A stretch of DNA of 64,000 nucleotides, from NCBI GenBank assembly GCA_022605955.1, contig JAKCOZ010000021.1:13008161-13072160 (forward strand), read 5' to 3'. Shown here in pieces: positions 35,641 through 46,792 of this stretch. The stretch is from Rallus limicola. Taxonomy: Eukaryota > Chordata > Aves > Gruiformes > Rallidae. A model generated the notes under the pieces. It searched no databases. It saw only the letters and a program-made list of their open reading frames with translations, and was not told the DNA's origin. How positions within the stretch are numbered: position 1 is the stretch's first letter; each line of letters starts with the position of its first letter. A program made the position numbers and the translations under genes.

Positions 35641-36960
35641 AGCTTTGAATTGAGGGTTGGTTCTTTTTTGGGTGGGCAGGGGGAGTATGCTGAAAGTGTT
35701 TATTGGGTCATTTCTTGAAGGAAGAAATATAAAGGTCTTCTCTTCTGGAGCATCTTCTCTACTGCCTTTGTGCTGACCTCTCCAGATGCTCTGGGGATCT
35801 TCAGGGTTAGTGAGTAGGTGGTGTGGCAGGATTGGAAACCTCATGAACACCCAGAGCAGAAATTCACCTCTTCTTTCAGTAGTGCCAAATCCTCTCCAGC
35901 CTTTGGGGCTCTTTAGGATGGTGGGGAGTGGCTCTGTAGGATCCTTTTTTTGAGTGGCAGATTGTCCACTTGAGAAGATGGTGTTGGGATCCAACATGAT
36001 CCTCAGCTAAAAATAAGGGCACACCTGGCCCACCATATGTGGTATTTCTGCTGTTCTAGATGTGTGGATTCAGGATGGATCACATTTTATAGATGAGGGT
36101 CTGCTACAACACTTAAATCCAGTTTTGAATATTGTCCACTAGCTCCAGCTGGAAACCTCAAGGTTAGGAAGTGTTGGGCATAGGAGGGAATCTTGGCTGT
36201 GCCTTCCTCCTGCATAAAGCTGAGCATCACCAGAGCATAAGTACAGGCTTTTCTGAAGCCACTCGAGATGCTGTCTGCAGTTTCATGGTACAGCATAGAG
36301 TCTCTCAGATCAGTCCCTGTCATTTTCTTGTCCTCCCACCTCCCAGCCAGAAGTTGAGGCACCACAGTTGCCTGCTGCTTCCATAAGGCCTTTGAATACT
36401 GCCTGAGAAAACCTAGATAGAGAAAACTGTCGATAGACCTTGCCAAAGCTGCAAGAAAATCATCCTTGGGGCAACAAAACTATTCTGTGAAGCATATTTC
36501 TGATGGTGGGGTGAGATGGGATGGGGTGGGATGGGAGGGGATGGGCAGCAGAGTTGTTTGAAATTTCTCACAGCCATTTTTTAAACTTTGTTCTATACTG
36601 GATCATTGACTACTAGGAAAAATCTCGGCAGCAGCCAGAAGTCTCTGCTGAGTGTTGGGTGGACAGATAAAGATCAAGTTCACAGGGTACAGTGACATTT
36701 CCTTTCTTCCAGAAAATTATTTCCAGGATAAAAATGGCATCGTGTGGTTTTGTTATTATTTTCTGGCTACTGCATATCTGAAATGCCATACTCACTTGCA
36801 GTGCTCTCTACGTCCTGGAGATCATTTTCCATGAAGAATAGCAGGCAATGTTAGAAATTTGATAAGAGTGTCCTTCTCCTTTGATGAGTTCCTGCCCAAA
36901 ATCTGAGGCAGGAGATGAGGAATTCAGCATGAAGGATACGGACCAAGAGAAAGGGCCTGA
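35641..36960. other. Unassigned DNA, no gene recognised
   Basis: Two minus-strand open frames of about 120 codons (35632-35997, 36087-36446) lack recognisable motifs. The G-rich tract at 36508-36545 is listed separately. Confidence 0.45.
36508..36545 (+). repeat. Degenerate GGGAT/GGGGT G-run tract
   Basis: Seven G-runs of three or four bases, spaced by one to six bases, form a diverged relative of the perfect GGGAT array 10 kb upstream. It is G-quadruplex-prone by composition. Confidence 0.75.
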
Positions 36961-37300
36961 CAGAAGCACAGTCACTCCCTTTGTTGCAATGCTTTAGGCT
37001 AACCATTATTCACAGCCCTTTCCTCATATTGCATCTTTCATGATTTGCTTAAGCGATTTTAAATTGCTTTTGTGATTTCATTTAGCAGAGACCACAATAA
37101 AAGTGACCCTTGAGTCTATGAAATGAAACAGCCTGCACAAAGGGATTGAAGGCCTCAGCAGTGTGTGTGGGGTGACGGGTTTCTGTGCTGCACGCAGCAT
37201 GTTTGCGTGGGACAAAGGATGGATAAAGGGCTCTCCGTAAAATGGTGCGAGCGAGGAATGTTGCTACTGGTGCCTGTTCAGAGCAGCCACTGTAAAATCC
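36961..37300. promoter_or_regulatory. Candidate conserved non-coding element
   Basis: Repeat-free block with GCTTAAGCGATTTTAAATTGC, TTTGTGATTTCATTTAGC, CACAATAAAAGTGACC and several CpGs (TGCACGCAGC, TTTGCGTGG, GGTGCGAGCGAGG). The coexistence of AT-rich cores and retained CpGs is the evidence; conservation is not shown. Confidence 0.3.
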
Positions 37301-38690
37301 ATGTTAGCCAACTCTCTCTGTGCAAATGATGGGAAGAGCTTTCCTGGGCAGTCCATAGTATGCTCACCAGCCAGTCTTTCTGTTAAAAATCAGGTTTTAT
37401 TGCCTCTTTTGTTGTATTTTTCCTCCAATGCTTTTCTCTGTGAGGGAGGCACAGCCAAGCTGCACCAGAGTGCCATTTACTGAAGCCATTTGTTCCAGCA
37501 AAGCTCTTAAGCAGACTTATTTCAGCCATATACCCAAGTTGATGTGCTTATGATCAGGAGAAAATCTGGATCTTGCTGTGAGGACACTGCCTGAAGCTCT
37601 TGTGCCGCATCCCGGGGTACAGAGTGCTGGGCTCAGACAGGCATCTGGTGTGATGTTTCAAGTTGGTAGAAATCTTTGGGAATGAGAGGAGGGAAAGAAG
37701 CTGTGTTTTGTACAACAAAGCTTCCACTTGGTTCCTGCAAAACCTTCTCAAAGTCAGAAACAGTCTTTGGAGCTCATTTTCAAGGCTGTGTCATATTTGT
37801 ATCCAATGTTCATCTACTTGGAAGTGTGTTCCAGCCCCCTTACCCTGCCTGTGCTACCCCAAACCCATTAACCTTTTACAGCAATGGCTCCTGATAACAT
37901 CCTGATTATTATTTTTTTTGACTGCACAAAACTACAGCTGAGACTTTGCAGAGCTGAATAAGGCACAAATGAAACCACACTCGGTGAAGTTGTTGCATTT
38001 TATGCAGCTGCTTTGCTGGGTTGCTTTCAACTGTGCCAGAGACAAAATCAGGTCTTGCTAATGCTATAATGGAGGAATCCCAAGCCTGACCTCTGCTTTC
38101 TTCCCAGGGGCTCTGATCCATCCCCAGGGACTGTATTCCACCATCTGAAACAAAAAAGTTAAGCAGAACATACAGAAGAAATGATAAAAAAGCGACCTAT
38201 TTTCATGCTATTTGGCTGCTCTTTACTGTTGATGACAAGTGGCCTGGTGATGTTAGACAGCTCCCAGGGGGATAAAGGGCAGGATTTGAAGCACTTCATT
38301 GGTGACACCTCATTTGAGGTATTACTCCCACTTCCCTCCGCTTTGCAGATAAGGGGTGTCTGGAAAGCCCTGGGGAAGAGGCTGCCTGCCATCCTCCCTG
38401 CCTTCCCCCATGCAGAACACACTATAGCTGAGGACAGGCAGAATGGGTTTTATTCCACCTTTTGCCTGTGCTTCAGCCAGTGCTCATGCTTTCACACCAG
38501 TCTGGCTTGTTTCTCCACTGAGCTTTCCAGGGGTGTTCTTCACAGAAAGATCAGCCCCCCCTTTCCTCTCTGCTCCCTACCTTAAAACAGTAACAATAAC
38601 CCCAACAACCCCAGAAGAAACTTCCATGGAGGAAGAAGGGAGAAGGCAATGGGAAGCTGAGGCAGTGGGAGAAATCTGATTTTGAGATTT
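37301..38690. other. Unassigned DNA, no gene recognised
   Basis: Mixed composition; open frames up to 134 codons (38181-38585 plus) overlap opposite-strand frames and show no domain. Confidence 0.45.
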
Positions 38691-38990
38691 TTGTCGCTGT
38701 GGTGGCACAATTTCCTACGATGCAGCTGTGTAATGAGTTCACATCTGTTAATGCCACATGTTGCTCTGCCTTGCACAGATGCAAAGTCTCAATTTTTCTA
38801 ATTAGCAACAACATGAAGTATATCTTAATTTTCTGTCCCCCTTCCCTCTAATAAACGTGATATTAACAAGGTTACATGCCTGCTTTCACGGGGTTTAATT
38901 GAATGAGGAGCGAGATTGGGTTAGATCACACCGTTCTTTTTAGGTGGGGTTTGCCCAGATGCAGAGACATCGATTCATTACAATAAGCAG
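38691..38990. promoter_or_regulatory. Candidate conserved non-coding element
   Basis: Includes TTTTTCTAATTAGCAAC (TAATTA at 38799-38804), ATATCTTAATTTTCTG, TAATAAACGTGATATTAAC, CACGGGGTTTAATTGAATG and GAGGAGCGAGATTGGG. AT-rich and free of simple repeats; a C9 tract follows at about 39022. Confidence 0.4.
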
Positions 38991-39585
38991 AAAGCACAGG
39001 ATGGGAGGTGGGGGCAAGCACCCCCCCCCTCCTTTTGCAGCAGCCGTAGCAATCATAACCACCATTATCCATGTATGTGATTCTCCCTCCCTGGACCAAG
39101 CTGCGTGTGTGTGTTGTATGTCTATCTTTATATTTTGCAGTGGTTGGGGAGGACTGTGACATCAGCTCTGACCAGAGATACAGTTGCATTTGTGGTCTGA
39201 GGGTTTGGGGGACACAGCCCAGGTCCAAGCAGGGGAGGAGTGAGAGATGCTAGAGACTACTAAAGCTTAAGGAAACCAACTGAATCTGGGGAAAGCACAG
39301 AGGCACAGCCTGGTATGTCTTAATGGTCCTCAGTGGCATCCCTCTCTGAGCAGCTTTACCTGCTTCTGACTGTGGAAAAACCCTGCTGAGGCTACTGGGG
39401 AGCCTGTGAGCACAAGCTGGACAGCTTTGCCCCGGGGTGTCCATTGTCAGGATCAAAGGGGCACAGGGACTTGTGCAGGCAGAGGGATCGCAGTGCTCCC
39501 TGCTGCAGGATCCAGCCCTCCCCGCCCAGTCTGCTTTCGTATTCCACCTGACTCTGCTGGGATAAATCCACGGGGACCCCAACAG
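38991..39585. other. Unassigned DNA, no gene recognised
   Basis: Contains a C-homopolymer near 39021-39029. No gene is recognised. Confidence 0.45.
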
Positions 39586-39860
39586 CAATTACTTGTGTGA
39601 TTTAATTGGCATTATCATTTTAGTGGCTTGACAGAGATAAATCGCCCTATTGGGTAAGGCTGCTACTGTGACAGCAAAAGCAGAAGGAAAGACTTTCTCT
39701 TTTTCTCTGAAAAAGGAGATGACTACCAGTGTATCTTAATAATTAGTGCTGTTATAATTAATCGGACTATTTGAGAGCCAATCTAACAAACAAATGGAGG
39801 GCTTGATTGTTCAGTAATTGACAATTTGTTTCCAATATGGTATCACTTGCTTCTGCTTGT
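39586..39860. promoter_or_regulatory. Candidate conserved non-coding element
   Basis: Contains GTGATTTAATTGGCATTATC, GATAAATCGCCC, CTTAATAATTAGTGC, TTATAATTAATCGGAC and CAGTAATTGACAATTTG. Several homeodomain-type cores occur within 230 bp, without simple repeats until the A-run near 39865. Confidence 0.4.
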
Positions 39861-40690
39861 GGGAAAAAAAAAAAGCAAAACACAAAAAGCATTGGGATTT
39901 CTAGAGTGTTGGACCTTGGCCATGGCGAGGACAAGTGACTGTGTGAGAGAGCAAGGAGGAAAGGAGCATTCCCAGACACTGAATGTCCATGGGACCCATT
40001 TGCCTTGAACACACATGCAAGTTGTGATTCCTTCTGCTTCCCTGGTTTTCAAACAGTCACATCCAGCTGTCACTGCCTGTGTGGGTAGTTTTATGGAAAA
40101 GCAGATTTTTCAGACCTTGGCCTTTCCATATCTTTTGCACCTTGATTATATTCCTGGATCTGCTCTCTTGGTGACTGTATTTCCTTCCTCTTGTAGTTAC
40201 CCTCTGCTCTGCAGTACAGCCATGGGGTGCTCTGGACCCAGCAGTGCTCTTCCTGATGCTTGGGGTGCGAGCAGGATGTGCAGCCATGGCAAAGAGTGTA
40301 TGCTTGTTCTGGGACCTGCAGCACCAGCATGGTGGTATCCAGATGCTGACTAGGCTGTGCACAGATGTAATGTGTTCCTGCCTCCAAAGAAAGCACAGCA
40401 AAAGCAACTGGAAGGTGGACAGAACTTTTTTGTTTTAAAAAATGTCCATTAATCAGATGAGGGAAGTGAGGCACAGATATTTTGCTGGTAAAATCTATGT
40501 ATAACGCTATCAGGCTTAGAAAAACATTTAAGAGTGCTCTTTTCCAGGAGATTCCTACTTGCTCTCTGGATGAGACATTTTCCCTTTCTTTGTTTCGCAT
40601 AAGACCAAATATCTCCAAGTCTTCAATGCATCAAGTCCTCAGTGCTCCCATGGCATGTGCTTAACTCCCAGGGGCTTCTGAACTGTCGGG
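39861..40690. other. Unassigned DNA, no gene recognised
   Basis: A 175-codon minus-strand frame (40091-40618) overlaps 112- and 116-codon frames on both strands, so this is a stop-poor stretch rather than a recognisable gene. Confidence 0.45.
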
Positions 40691-41370
40691 ACTGACCTGG
40701 AAGGGGCTCGGTGTCGCATTGAAAAGGCAGTAATAATCACGGCTGGGGCAACCCCGCAGGGAAACCTGAAAGGTGACGGTTCTCTAGCATTGGCCTTGGC
40801 CATCAGGTGTGCACAGATGGGTATCCACGCAGCCCGTGGGCTGGCTTTTACTCCCAATACAGTTCCTCCTTGTTGCGGCAGCAGAATGGCTGCTGTATCC
40901 AGAGAGGCTGAGAACAGCTCTGCCGAGCGGCAATGCTTCTCCCTGCCCCCCCTCCCCAGTTTAAATGAGATATGAATAATTGATTTGCCTCCTGAATAAT
41001 TAATTGGATATTCAATAATGAAAGTAATTGTTTGGCTCATTCTCCCATTGATAATCAAGCTAATCTTCTCCTTCAATATGTGGGCCATACGAATATGTAA
41101 AGCGGTGAGACAGTTTATAGGCCGATAATACAGCTAATGTGCTCGGTGCGGGGTCACCTTGTCCAAATACCTCAGCAAGTCCCAGGGCCGCTCTCAGCTG
41201 GGTTATCTGTGGCACAGCCAAGCTGTGTGCAGCAAGGGTTAGCCGTGGGTTGGGTTTTTTTCCCCTCCTCGTTTTGATTGCTGAACAGCTCCCACCAGGG
41301 AGGAGTCTTCTTTTACAATTCAAACAGAAATCGTCAGATGCCACTTGCTCCAATTAAGGCTTGCAAGGGA
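40691..41370. promoter_or_regulatory. Candidate conserved non-coding element cluster
   Basis: The centre at about 40960-41130 is striking. It contains GATATGAATAATTGATTTGC, TAATTAATT at 40997-41005, GATATTCAATAATGAAAG, AGTAATTGTTTGGC, CCATTGATAATCAAGC, then CATACGAATATGTAAAGCGG and TAGGCCGATAATACAGC with retained CpGs. The flanks at 40691-40800 and 41140-41360 are GC-richer but also carry isolated CpGs. No coding-like frame is recognised. Homeodomain binding is inferred from core motifs. Confidence 0.5.
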
Positions 41371-43020
41371 GGTTTGTTCTTCCTCCAGTCAATAGTGTGC
41401 AGATTAAAGAAAGCAGGTGGCTCTGAATTCACAGGGCTCCACTCTTCTAGAGGCGTTAGAGCTCAACTCCATGGAGAGGCTCCACAGCCAGAGCTTTCCT
41501 TTCCTTTGCCACTAGCCTTTTAGAAATCAAAATCAAACCTAAACATGTTAATGCTGGTTTTGCAGCTGCTTTGTTTGGGCTGGGTGATTGTTTGTTTTAT
41601 TTTGAGCTTCTAATGTTGCAAGTCTTATGAAACCTGAGAGGCTGAGCTGACATCTTCATAGCACAAAGTAGATGTGCTCTCTGGAGAGGAGCTCAGCGTT
41701 GGAAGTGGAGTTTGAGTGGATGCCACAGTCCCAGGTTATCTCAGAGGCACTTTTGGGATGTCCATTGGAGGTCCCCAATGCAGTGGGTTTCCCAGCACAG
41801 AGTTATGATACTAGATCTGCTATGGAGATCTGGGGTTAAACCACAACATAACACCACAAAAACACCACATACTCAAGCAATATGCACGTTGGTGGGCCCT
41901 GAGATGGATGTTGTAGGGTTTCAATATTTGCACTTAAAAACTGTAACACCAAACAGCCTTGTCTGCATCTCCCCTGTGTCCTACCAAGCCTGAGATTCCT
42001 GCCCATTCCTACTGGGTCTGGGCAGGCTACCAGCAAAAATGCAAGTCACAAGATGTGGAAGACACTTGGAGGTGATGCATGGCTCATCCCAGAGCCCAGA
42101 GCTGCTGGTGCTAATGAGTTAATCCTCTGGCCCTGTCACAGGAAGCTGTCTGTAGGGAGGGGCATTCAGGAAGCTCTGCTTGGAGCTACCTGGGTTTCAT
42201 CTTGGTCTTGTTTGTAATAAAATTAAGGGTGGGGAGAAGCCTGTCCCCACTGTATTGTGTGTAGAAAGAGCAGTCATACTAATGACAAAGCCTATCAACA
42301 TTGCTGTGGGCAGATAAGCAAGAAAAAGCATCTCAATATGCCATGTGCATCACACTGGTGAATGCTGGGACAGTCTGGAGTGAGAGGTAGTTGTGCTGCT
42401 CTTGCTCCTGAGATATCTCCTGAGTCACCAAAGTCACACCTCCCTTGGGCTCTGCTCTGTACCCTGCAGAGTGCTCAAGCAGTCTTAAACTCTGCCCTGA
42501 GTTTCTGCTGAGTGTCTCTGTAGCTGCTCTGAATGGAAGTTTCTTATGAGAGGCATTTGAAATAGCTCCACTGGTTTCCTTTAGAGCATGGTTAGGAGTT
42601 TTCAGGCATCTTTGACTCCATCCTGAGCCCATGCTCCCAAGACAGAGTTCAACTGGGGTGGGCACTCCTTTCACCCTGGAGCACAGGGGGTTTGATCCAT
42701 TGTACGAAACACACTTTCTGAGGTTGCACGGAGAAAAACAGCTCCTGAGGTGTCTGCCTGGAGGACAGGGGATGAAGATGCAGTTGGGAAGATCAAAGCA
42801 GGGAGCTCCAGCATTTTGTGTTTTGCTATTTGCCTCAAACCTTCAAGGCAGTAAGTAGGAGCAAGCTACATGTGGCTGGTACATCCTAGGCTTCAGTCTC
42901 TGGGTCCCTTCTCCTGGCAGCAGCAGTGAGTAAAAACAGTCCCCCAGAGATTGATGCACTACTATAAATGTGTATGCAAGAACCATTTAAATAAGAAATA
43001 AAAAATAAAGCAATACAGTG
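41371..43020. other. Unassigned DNA, no gene recognised
   Basis: Ordinary DNA; a short A/T-rich patch (ATAAGAAATAAAAAATAAAG) lies near 42990-43009. No repeat or gene is recognised. Confidence 0.45.
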
Positions 43021-43290
43021 TTCCTGAAGAGGATCTGTTTAAGATGACGGCGCAATCTGGGCAACGCTCCACCAGAAAACTACTTGAATTTAGGTGCCTT
43101 TTGTTTTAACCAGTTTAATTTCTTTATGAGGGTTTTCATTTGAAAAAGTGGCAGCACCGACAGGATTCGGGAAGATTTGTCTTCAGCCAATTTACTCTGC
43201 AACAGATTTATCATTTCATCAGTAATTTAAGCAGAGACACTTGATCGTGCGTTCATTTATATTGCTCAGAGCTGCTCGGTTGTGTGTTAC
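43021..43290. promoter_or_regulatory. Candidate conserved non-coding element
   Basis: Holds GATGACGGCGCAATCTGGGC, ACCAGTTTAATTTC, CAGCACCGACAGGATTCGGG, CATCAGTAATTTAAGC and GATCGTGCGTTCATTTATATTGC. Seven or more CpGs in an AT-leaning, repeat-free 270 bp is unusual for this window and suggests constraint. No domain-bearing frame is present. Confidence 0.45.
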
Positions 43291-43439
43291 TAGTGGAAAG
43301 CGTGAGGACAGAGCTCTGGAAAAGGGGTAATACCAGGAGTTTTCCTTGGAAACCTCTGCAAAGATGACTTTGTCCAAGGAGAAGAGAAAATGCTGGGAGC
43401 CCATCAGCTGGGTCATGACAGTAAAACCCAACTTCGTTT

Positions 43440-44135
43440 AAAGCTTTTCCCATCACGGTCTAATTTGGTGTGAAGATGGCAGCATCACCCTTCCCTCCTT
43501 TCTCCGGGCTATTAAGGAGTTTCTGACGGGTTCCCAAGATCGAAGCTCCCTCTGTGATTTAATTGATGTGTGGCTGCTGTCTGAGAGGGGAGGGAGGCAG
43601 GGGCTCTGGGGAGGGAAGGGGAGCCTGGAGGGATACACTGCAGCCCCGTGGGAAGAAATACAGCAGAAAGCCACCCACCCCTGCCTGGAGATCGCACCGT
43701 TATTTATGCACACACATAAATGGCTTCATGCATCCCACTGAAATCTCTGTTATTTGTCAATGAGATCCCCCCTCCCGCTCGGCCTTAGCTAACATTTACA
43801 GTAAATCTGTTACACTGACCATTAAATCTGAAGCTGCCCTGAGCGATAGTTTCAATGGGTGTGTTGACAGCCCGAGTGTTAATAATGATGCAAACACTAA
43901 CCTGTTTATTGATTTGCTTTTTGTACCCTTCATCCTAGCTCACTCCTTCTCACTCTCGGAGGAGAAATCCTAGAATTAGTAATCAGGTGACAGCTCAGAG
44001 CCCCTGTCTGTTCCCAGCAGTGTCATCCAACCCAAACTCCCAGAGATAAATTACAGGTGCCGTATTCTGCCTCTGCCAGCCATTCAATATACTGTTACTC
44101 AATGCAAGATGTAGTATTTGTCATTGGTGCCAGCA
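43440..44135. promoter_or_regulatory. Candidate conserved non-coding element cluster
   Basis: The best part, 43690-43950, contains CACCGTTATTTATGCAC, TTCATGCATCCC, TTAGCTAACATTTACAG, CATTAAATCTGAAGC, GTGTTAATAATGATGC and a forkhead-like TGTTTATT at 43913-43920 followed by GATTTGC. A GC/AG-rich stretch (43585-43630) separates it from an upstream piece with CGGTCTAATTTGGTG. Regulatory role inferred. Confidence 0.45.
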
Positions 44136-44960
44136 GACAGGAGAAGGGAAGGAAAAAAAAAAAAGAAAAGAAACATTAACACAGACATGAAAAGCTTTTA
44201 ACTTTGACAAGAGAAGCATAGGAAAGTTTTAAATTTAGCCCCTCCACTGAAGGCCACTGCCTATACATTAAAGCAGCTTGTCAGGCGGCGAGTGGGTGGA
44301 AGGGAGCTGGGACCAGGATGCTTAGAAGAAACCTGATGTGGTCAAAGTGAACCCTCCTCCCCCTGCCAAGTGGATACATGCCTACAGCAATGCTCAGGAG
44401 CATGAAGCTGGTGAAGGACTTGTTTAGTTTCTGAGTATAAATTGATCTATTCATGAGCCCAAATTCCTTGAAGCTGAGATGGAGGTGGATCTGTGGAGGG
44501 GGAAGCAAACAACAGTTTTGCTTCACATCTGGAGAGCTGAGACCCAGCCCAGACATAAGACAAGCAAGGACAGAGCCTCAAGTGCTGGTCCTGCTTGTTC
44601 CCCACTGAGGAGAACCAGCTCAACTGACTTACGCACTTCCAAATTATTAACCCAAAAGCAGCCCCGCCTGAGCTAACTGGCAGGATTCCCCAGGTTGTGA
44701 AGTGCAGAGACATGCAAATAGAGCCTGAACAGGAGCTAGAAGCTCACTTCTTCAGGGAATCAGTCCTGCTTCAAGTCAGGTCCCGCAGATACTTTCCCTG
44801 GGACGACCTCCCTGTGATATTCATCACTATATACCACAGCTTTACTGATGAGCTACACAGGTTTGTGTAAGAAGTTGGAGTTAAATGAAAGCTAGGCTTC
44901 TTGTTCCCCACCTAGCAATGCTTTTTGACCTATGGTTTTTATGGGCAGGCGAGAAACCTG
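44136..44960. other. Unassigned DNA with A-tract and octamer
   Basis: An A/AAAG tract lies at about 44153-44172, and a perfect ATGCAAAT is at 44712-44719. No gene is recognised. Confidence 0.45.
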
Positions 44961-45310
44961 CCAGTAAATAAGCAGAATTTATAACCCCTGCAAGGGCTCT
45001 GATGTACTCCCCAGGAGCCAGGGCCCCAAAGGCTTTCAGTGGCATTTATAAGCTTCTCTCGGTTGTCAGACTCCTTAGTTCCTTTTATTTCTGCTAAGTT
45101 TATAAGCTCTGAAAAAGCAGTCTGCAGCGTTTATTAACTGCACCACAAAGCTGAAGCAAAGCAGCTGGTCCAAGACCCCCACAATTCTACCTGTATTGCT
45201 TATATGTGATTCAAACCAAAGCACCACGCTGTGTTTATTTTATCCTGTCTTCTAACATGCACACACCACCAGACAGACACATGCTACTTTGGAAAATAAA
45301 ATTACACCTG
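44961..45310. promoter_or_regulatory. Candidate regulatory block
   Basis: Contains AGTAAATAAGCAGAATTTATAACC, GGCATTTATAAGCTTC, GCTAAGTTTATAAGC and GCGTTTATTAACTGC. TTTATAAGC occurs at two sites about 50 bp apart. AT-rich, repeat-free, no coding-like frame. Confidence 0.3.
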
Positions 45311-45792
45311 TGTTAAAAGTCCTTGTAGATGCCTTAGCTCATGAGGAGGAACCTGAATGAAATGTTCAAAAAACCTCTAAAAGTAGGAGTTTGTCAAGCC
45401 CTAAATATTAGTATCAATGTGAATGTGTAATTGTGTCCATAAGGAGAAAACAAAATCTAACAGGGTTGGTGAAAATAAAATATGTTTCTAAAAATTGTTT
45501 CATGCATGTTTCAATATAAGCAATATTTTTTAAGATAGGGTCATTCAGCTCTGTGAAACACAAAGTGTTGGATCCCAGGGGCTAAGGAATTAACTGTGGC
45601 AGCCAGCAGTTTGGAGGAGAAGTGTTTAGTAGTTTAGTTGTCACATGGAAGTAGCCTCAGGACAGCAAGATCAGGCACCGCTTTTGACATATATAAAATA
45701 ACTGTGCTCAAATTGTAAATCCCAGGGTGTTTTAGACTACCTGGTGTGTCTGCAATGATGCTTAGGAAAACAGAGCTGTTTCCACACAATGG
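45311..45792. other. Unassigned AT-rich DNA
   Basis: Low-complexity-leaning AT-rich DNA; no gene, RNA or repeat is recognised. Confidence 0.45.
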
Positions 45793-45834
45793 AATGGACA
45801 TACAGATTTGCTCCAGTTATTGGTGTAAAACTAA
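45793..45834. repeat. Possible fragment of ancient amniote repeat
   Basis: AATGGACATACAGATTTGC followed by TCCAGTTATTGGTGTAAAAC recalls the 'AATGGAGTTACACAGATTTACACC...GGTGTAA' portion of the same old repeat class suggested at 19012. It is short and diverged, so tentative. Confidence 0.25.
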
Positions 45835-46651
45835 GCACTGACAGATTCCTCCCTCTGCTACCCATTTCAATAAACTTAAAGGATGAAATTCCATCTACAA
45901 GATTAAACAAAGATTTAGCATTAAGGATTCACACCCAAGATTTCAGAACTGGTTTGGTTTTTTTAATTTCCAGCACCTTTTTTTCCTCTCCTTTTTACTT
46001 TTTCTCCTTATAGGACTATCTGTTAAACTTTGTGTCCATCATCACATCTCCAGAACTGTGGAGCTGATCATATATATTGGTGAGGACTGGGCAGTCATGA
46101 AGTTGAAATTAAACATGCACATGTGCTTGGACCCCAACTTTTGAACATGGATGAGAGTGAAAGCCCATAGCTTGACTGACCTGTGTTTTTCACTTTAGGA
46201 GCTGCCTGGAATTCTCAGGTTGGTACTGAGAAGCATGTGAATTTAGCAGGACAGAGGGAAAGGAAGAAGAAACCATGTAAGAGTTGGGGACTATGTGTGC
46301 TGGAAGGGATGATGAAATAACAAGGGTATTTGTAGACAGAATTACTAGAAGTGGGAAAATCACAGAAATAAAAGCAAAGCCCAAGAGGAACAGAAAGCAC
46401 ATGAAATTAGAGGAAAGGAGAACAAAGCCTCATCCTGTGAGACACGGGAGAAGGCCAATCCTAAATAATTATAGTAACAGTTTAACTTTAAAATCAGGAT
46501 GTGTATTTGCCGTGGTTCCTCTGAGAGTGTAAGTCTCTCCTCCTCCCTTTGTTTGCACTGATTTCCCCAGACAATTCACAGTCCTTCCCTTCCTTTATTT
46601 ACGTGGGTTCATATTTCATTGCTTTTGTTTACTGTATTCCCATTGTGATTT

Positions 46652-46792
46652 ATGACCAAAGAGAAACGTTGCATCCAGGTGATGATCCAGTCCATTATCT
46701 CTACAGAGATGCTGACCACCATCAGGGAGCACAGAGACCTGTTGTCCCACATGATGGAGAACAAGCAGAAAAAGGGGGCTTCCTGGTTATGA
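46652..46792 (+). CDS. Candidate small ORF or terminal exon, unknown product
   Basis: A 46-codon frame runs from ATG at 46652 to TGA at 46790-46792. Counting its codons gives about 35% GC at position 1, 33% at position 2 and 78% at position 3, a three-base periodicity unlike the surrounding DNA. The peptide would be amphipathic and helix-prone, with paired Met residues (His-Met-Met-Glu-Asn) and a basic Lys-Gln-Lys-Lys tail ending in Trp-Leu. It could start at the ATG. It could also be a terminal exon spliced at the CAG ending at 46678, though the tract before that is a poor acceptor. An AATAAA lies at 46890-46895. I do not recognise the protein. A chance frame remains possible at this length. 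Confidence 0.25.
   Translation: MTKEKRCIQVMIQSIISTEMLTTIREHRDLLSHMMENKQKKGASWL

Noticed and set aside
40091..40618. 175-codon minus-strand open frame
   Set aside because: Overlaps long frames on both strands; no domain or codon-periodicity impression.
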